A stretch of DNA of 26,132 nt, taken from Fimimonas sp963619835. Its GTDB lineage: Bacteria; Bacillota; Clostridia; Christensenellales; CAG-314. Shown here one piece after another: positions 23,174 to 26,132 of this stretch; within the stretch, counting starts at the first letter, position 1; each line of letters opens with the position of its first letter. A program made the translations under genes and the position numbers. Under the pieces are notes generated by a model. That model searched no databases and was not told the DNA's origin. It was given only the letters and a program-made list of their open reading frames with translations. The stretch is taken from positions 1 through 26,132 of the forward strand of contig CAVEYD010000016.1 in assembly GCA_963619835.1 (NCBI GenBank), read 5' to 3'.

Positions 23174-24412
23174 TTAATCGACGGAAATCAATTCTCCGCT
23201 TTGGTAACGTAAAATTTGATTGTACCCTTGTTCTTGCAATTGTTTAATTTGGAAACTAAAGTTTTTAATGCGTTTATACACAGACACCTTACCGGTCTTG
23301 CGCAGCTCTCGGCATTTATTAGCGACATCAACAAGTTCCTCGGCAGACAAATTTTTGTCGACAATTACAGCTGTGCCAACATTTTGGCCAGCCATATCAC
23401 GTCCTTCAAGCAAAAGACAAATACGTTCAAAGCCAATGGAAAAGCCGCACGCAGGAACATCTGTGCCGGTGATTTTTCCTATCATTTTGTCATAACGACC
23501 GCCACCGCCGACACTGATATTAAGTCCATCTATGGATATTTCATAGATAGTACCTGTGTAATACCCCATTCCGCGTACTAAAGTAACGTCAAACACAACC
23601 TTTCCGTTTTTAACCGTTTCATTAGATATACGGATAATATCCGAGACATTAGATGCCACTTCCTGTGGCAAATAATCACCAAGTTCGTTTATACATGTTT
23701 CAAGCGGACATTCGGATTTAGTTATCTTTTCAATAAGATCAATAAATGCACTTGCCTTGTCGGAAGCAATTTCGCCAACTTCTTCACGAACGCCGTCAAT
23801 TCCAATCTTATCTAATTTATCCAAAGCAATAAAAACATTTGATTTTTGTTCATCGGTAAATCCGCATTTTTCAGCCAATGAATTTAGAAGTCTTCTATCC
23901 GAAAGTCTAATGGTAACATTGTCAAAACCGAGATTATCAAGTGCTTGCATTGTTGCACTAATCAACTCAATTTCCGCAAGACGCGTTTCTTCTCCGACAA
24001 TATCGATATCACATTGAACAAATTGTCTAAATCTGCCCCGTTGCGGTCTGTCCGCACGCCAAACATTATCAATTTGCATCGCCTTAAAAACGGAAGGAAG
24101 CTTGCCGGAATTGTTACTGTAAAAACGTGCAAGAGGAACTGTTAAGTCGTATCTTAATCCCAAATCGCACAACGAATCTTCCGTAGCATTTTCCAATTTT
24201 TCGCCGCGTTTTAAAATTTTGAAAATCAGTTTTTCGTTGTCTCCACCTTGTTTAGAAGTCAACAATTGTATATTTTCTACTGCAGGCGTTTCAATTCGAG
24301 TAAATCCAAACGATTCATATGTTTGTTGTATAATAGAGAGAATTTTTTGGCGATGAGAATACTCTGAAGGTAAAAAATCTCGCATTCCTTTAGCAGGCGT
24401 TTTGGGTAACAT
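23174..24412 (-). CDS. hisS: Histidyl-tRNA synthetase
   Basis: A class IIa enzyme that charges tRNA-His, complete at 412 residues. The N-terminal LPKTPAKGMRDFLP, the substrate region LGLRYDLTVPLARF (84-97), motif 2 (about 117-133, WRADRPQRGRFRQF) and motif 3 (ACGFSIGFER, 321-330) are present. The histidine-binding HisA motif reads RGMGYYTG (280-287) where RGLDYYTG is common. Together with the WRADRPQRGRF form of motif 2, this places it in a divergent bacterial branch. The C-terminal anticodon-binding domain ends in GELISVD. AAGAGG lies six bases before the ATG. The P-type ATPase gene follows 18 bases later, so the two may be cotranscribed. Confidence 0.96.
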   Translation of the reverse strand: MLPKTPAKGMRDFLPSEYSHRQKILSIIQQTYESFGFTRIETPAVENIQLLTSKQGGDNEKLIFKILKRGEKLENATEDSLCDLGLRYDLTVPLARFYSNNSGKLPSVFKAMQIDNVWRADRPQRGRFRQFVQCDIDIVGEETRLAEIELISATMQALDNLGFDNVTIRLSDRRLLNSLAEKCGFTDEQKSNVFIALDKLDKIGIDGVREEVGEIASDKASAFIDLIEKITKSECPLETCINELGDYLPQEVASNVSDIIRISNETVKNGKVVFDVTLVRGMGYYTGTIYEISIDGLNISVGGGGRYDKMIGKITGTDVPACGFSIGFERICLLLEGRDMAGQNVGTAVIVDKNLSAEELVDVANKCRELRKTGKVSVYKRIKNFSFQIKQLQEQGYNQILRYQSGELISVD

Positions 24413-24510
24413 GTTAAACCTCTTTTTAGTAATTTTTTATATAAATCAAGTAAAAATTGAATAAAAGCAATGCAAACATACACAAAATTTTTTTCAATTT
24501 TTACAAAGCA

Positions 24511-25908
24511 CTAACCAACAATATATTTATTGTTATCTTGCGGTGCATTAGACATTTCCTTACGTTTTTCTTCGTATCCTTTGCGTCCAAACAAAGCATA
24601 CGTGGCATTTTTGCCGCCTTCAACTCCGGGTTGATTGTAAGCATCAATGTTCAACATTTCACCGGCATATGCGGTTTGAAGTTGCATAAGGTAAAGCAAA
24701 GCGCCAATATTGTACTCATCAACTTTATCCATGCTGATTGTGTAGTTTGCTCTTCCACGTATTGTCAAATTGTATCTGGTAGCATACAATTCCTTGTTGA
24801 TAAGTTCGTTAAGTGTATGTCCGCAAAGGAAGTTGACATCGGGGAAATCTTTACATCCGTTTGGAATAGCACATTCACTGCGAAAGTTTTCGACTTCAAG
24901 GAACGTAATCACCTTGTCAAACGGACCTTCATTGTACAGCTGTACTTGGCTGTGCTGATCGGTAACTCCTAACGATTTAACCGGAGTTTGTCCGGCATTG
25001 ATAATATTGCCATCTCTATCAACTTCTTTTCCGAGAGATTCGGCCCAAAGCTGACAATACCAATCTGCAACATACTTCAAACTATCCGAGTAAGGCATCA
25101 TAACACCAACATTTTTGCCTTTCTTCATTGAAATATATTGCAACGTTGCAATTGCAAGAGCGGGGTTTTTAGCGATGTCATCGCTCTTACACAAAACATC
25201 CATTTCTTTTGCACCATTTAACATTTCTGCAATATCTATACCCACAACGGCAGCGGGAAGTAGACCTACGGGCGACAGTTCGCTAAAACGTCCGCCTACA
25301 CCATCGGGAATAAAGAAAGTCTCAAATCCTTCTTCATGAGCAAGTTTAATAAGATTGCCCTTTTTCTCACTTGTTGTTGCAATAATATGCTCACGAGCTT
25401 TTCTGCCGAGTTTTTTAATAAGCATATCCATCACAATCAAATACTGGCTCATTGTTTCACTGGTAGCACCCGACTTTGTAATAACATTAAATACTGTTTG
25501 CTCCACGTCGATAACGTCAAACAACGCATTCATTCTTTCCGGATCCACATTGTCTATTACATAAAAACGTGGATATTTACGAACTTTCTTAGGCAACTCG
25601 TTGTAATACAAATGCTTTAACGCTGTAAACACAGCTATGGGACCTAAAGCAGATCCGCCGATTCCAAGGACCACAAAGTTTTCACAACTGTTCTGTACTC
25701 TCTTTGCAACTTGATTTATTCTTTCAACAACTTCGTCTTGGTTATACGGGCTGTCCATCCAACCTTGCATACCTTGACCGCGGTGTTCTTCTACTCCTTT
25801 GTGAGCGTTTTTAGCAAGCTGTATATGCGAAGCAAGTTCTTCATCGGTTATTCCTTTGTCTCCAAGCATAGACTGCATCATGTTGTTGTAATTTACTTTT
25901 ATACTCAT
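24511..25908 (-). CDS. pgi: Glucose-6-phosphate isomerase
   Basis: Interconverts glucose 6-phosphate and fructose 6-phosphate in glycolysis and gluconeogenesis. At 465 residues it is the shorter form typical of Firmicutes. Visible motifs are GIGGSALGP (82-90), the phosphate-binding SGATSET (146-152), a Gln/Glu/His-rich active-site segment (GVTDQHSQVQLYNEG) and the C-terminal KNATYALFGRKGYEEKR lysine region. The ATG is preceded by GGAGAAGG. The 224 bases upstream to the window end hold only AT-rich sequence. The gap of 98 bases to hisS has no strong terminator, so read-through is possible. Confidence 0.97.
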   Translation of the reverse strand: MSIKVNYNNMMQSMLGDKGITDEELASHIQLAKNAHKGVEEHRGQGMQGWMDSPYNQDEVVERINQVAKRVQNSCENFVVLGIGGSALGPIAVFTALKHLYYNELPKKVRKYPRFYVIDNVDPERMNALFDVIDVEQTVFNVITKSGATSETMSQYLIVMDMLIKKLGRKAREHIIATTSEKKGNLIKLAHEEGFETFFIPDGVGGRFSELSPVGLLPAAVVGIDIAEMLNGAKEMDVLCKSDDIAKNPALAIATLQYISMKKGKNVGVMMPYSDSLKYVADWYCQLWAESLGKEVDRDGNIINAGQTPVKSLGVTDQHSQVQLYNEGPFDKVITFLEVENFRSECAIPNGCKDFPDVNFLCGHTLNELINKELYATRYNLTIRGRANYTISMDKVDEYNIGALLYLMQLQTAYAGEMLNIDAYNQPGVEGGKNATYALFGRKGYEEKRKEMSNAPQDNNKYIVG

Positions 25909-26132
25909 ACCTTTTTACCTTCTCCATGTTTTTATTTAGTGACAAAAATCAATTTATACTTACAAAAACTTTTGCCACATGATGCAAATATAGCCTTATG
26001 TAATGTAAAACATACAATATAGCTATTTTATTTTAACACACAAAATAAAAGTTGTGTACTAATAATCAACAAAAAAATCATTATTAAACCCAAACTTAAC
26101 AAAAAATATTGAATACACACAAAAAATGGTAT

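Noticed and set aside
24457..24972. 171-codon open frame on the plus strand overlapping pgi
   Set aside because: It is antisense to conserved Pgi sequence, and the translation is rich in Phe, Ile and Cys as expected for a shadow frame in AT-rich DNA.
25909..26132. Promoter or small gene upstream of pgi
   Set aside because: Several TTG... and TATA-like matches occur with poor spacing in very AT-rich DNA, none clearly better than chance, and no coding frame is supported.

Overview
The window is AT-rich bacterial chromosome. It is densely packed, mostly on the minus strand, and uses the standard bacterial code (TGA serves as a stop). A peptidoglycan division set (DivIB/FtsQ, FtsA, FtsZ and a DivIVA-domain protein), Firmicutes-type promoters and strong AGGAGG-like ribosome sites point to a low-GC Firmicute, probably a Clostridia-like organism known from metagenomes. 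A run of 10 Ns at 4994-5003 shows that this is an assembled scaffold. I see no tRNA, rRNA, IS element, CRISPR array or prophage gene.

Layout. (1) 1-425: acpP with its own promoter and a stem-loop at the predicted 5' end of its mRNA. (2) 426-5063: a division operon, promoter > ftsQ/divIB > ftsA > ftsZ > asnS > terminator. (3) 5168-10468: four minus-strand genes, lgt (with an unusual C-terminal membrane extension), pncB (own promoter), a DivIVA-domain protein and an ArsP_2-like permease with a Cys-containing acidic loop, closed by hairpins. (4) 10578-12122: an unrecognised membrane-anchored protein behind a cyclophilin. (5) 12252-14870: the only plus-strand unit, an M29 aminopeptidase, a PHP-domain protein and a small membrane protein, ended by a bidirectional terminator. 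(6) 14912-25908: minus-strand genes pgi, hisS, a P-type ATPase, an ABC-F protein, an SDR enzyme, an alpha/beta hydrolase and an M3 oligopeptidase.

How the genes fit together. Regions 2 and 3 concern growth and envelope: septum assembly, lipoprotein maturation, a polar or septal scaffold and NAD salvage. The remainder is housekeeping: translation (AsnRS, HisRS, ABC-F), glycolysis (Pgi), protein folding and peptide turnover (cyclophilin, PepF-like, AmpS-like), and ion transport.

No wholly new system is evident. The best leads are a 24-codon upstream ORF with two hairpins and a 16-bp tandem repeat in front of the ABC-F gene, the Cys-bearing C-terminal extension of Lgt, and the tail of the division operon, where asnS starts one base after ftsZ. 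Five promoters with nearly identical TTGACT-like and TATAAT boxes give a consistent view of transcription units. No gene-free stretch exceeds 300 bases. The last 224 bases (25909-26132), upstream of pgi, are AT-rich and show no promoter I would stand behind.
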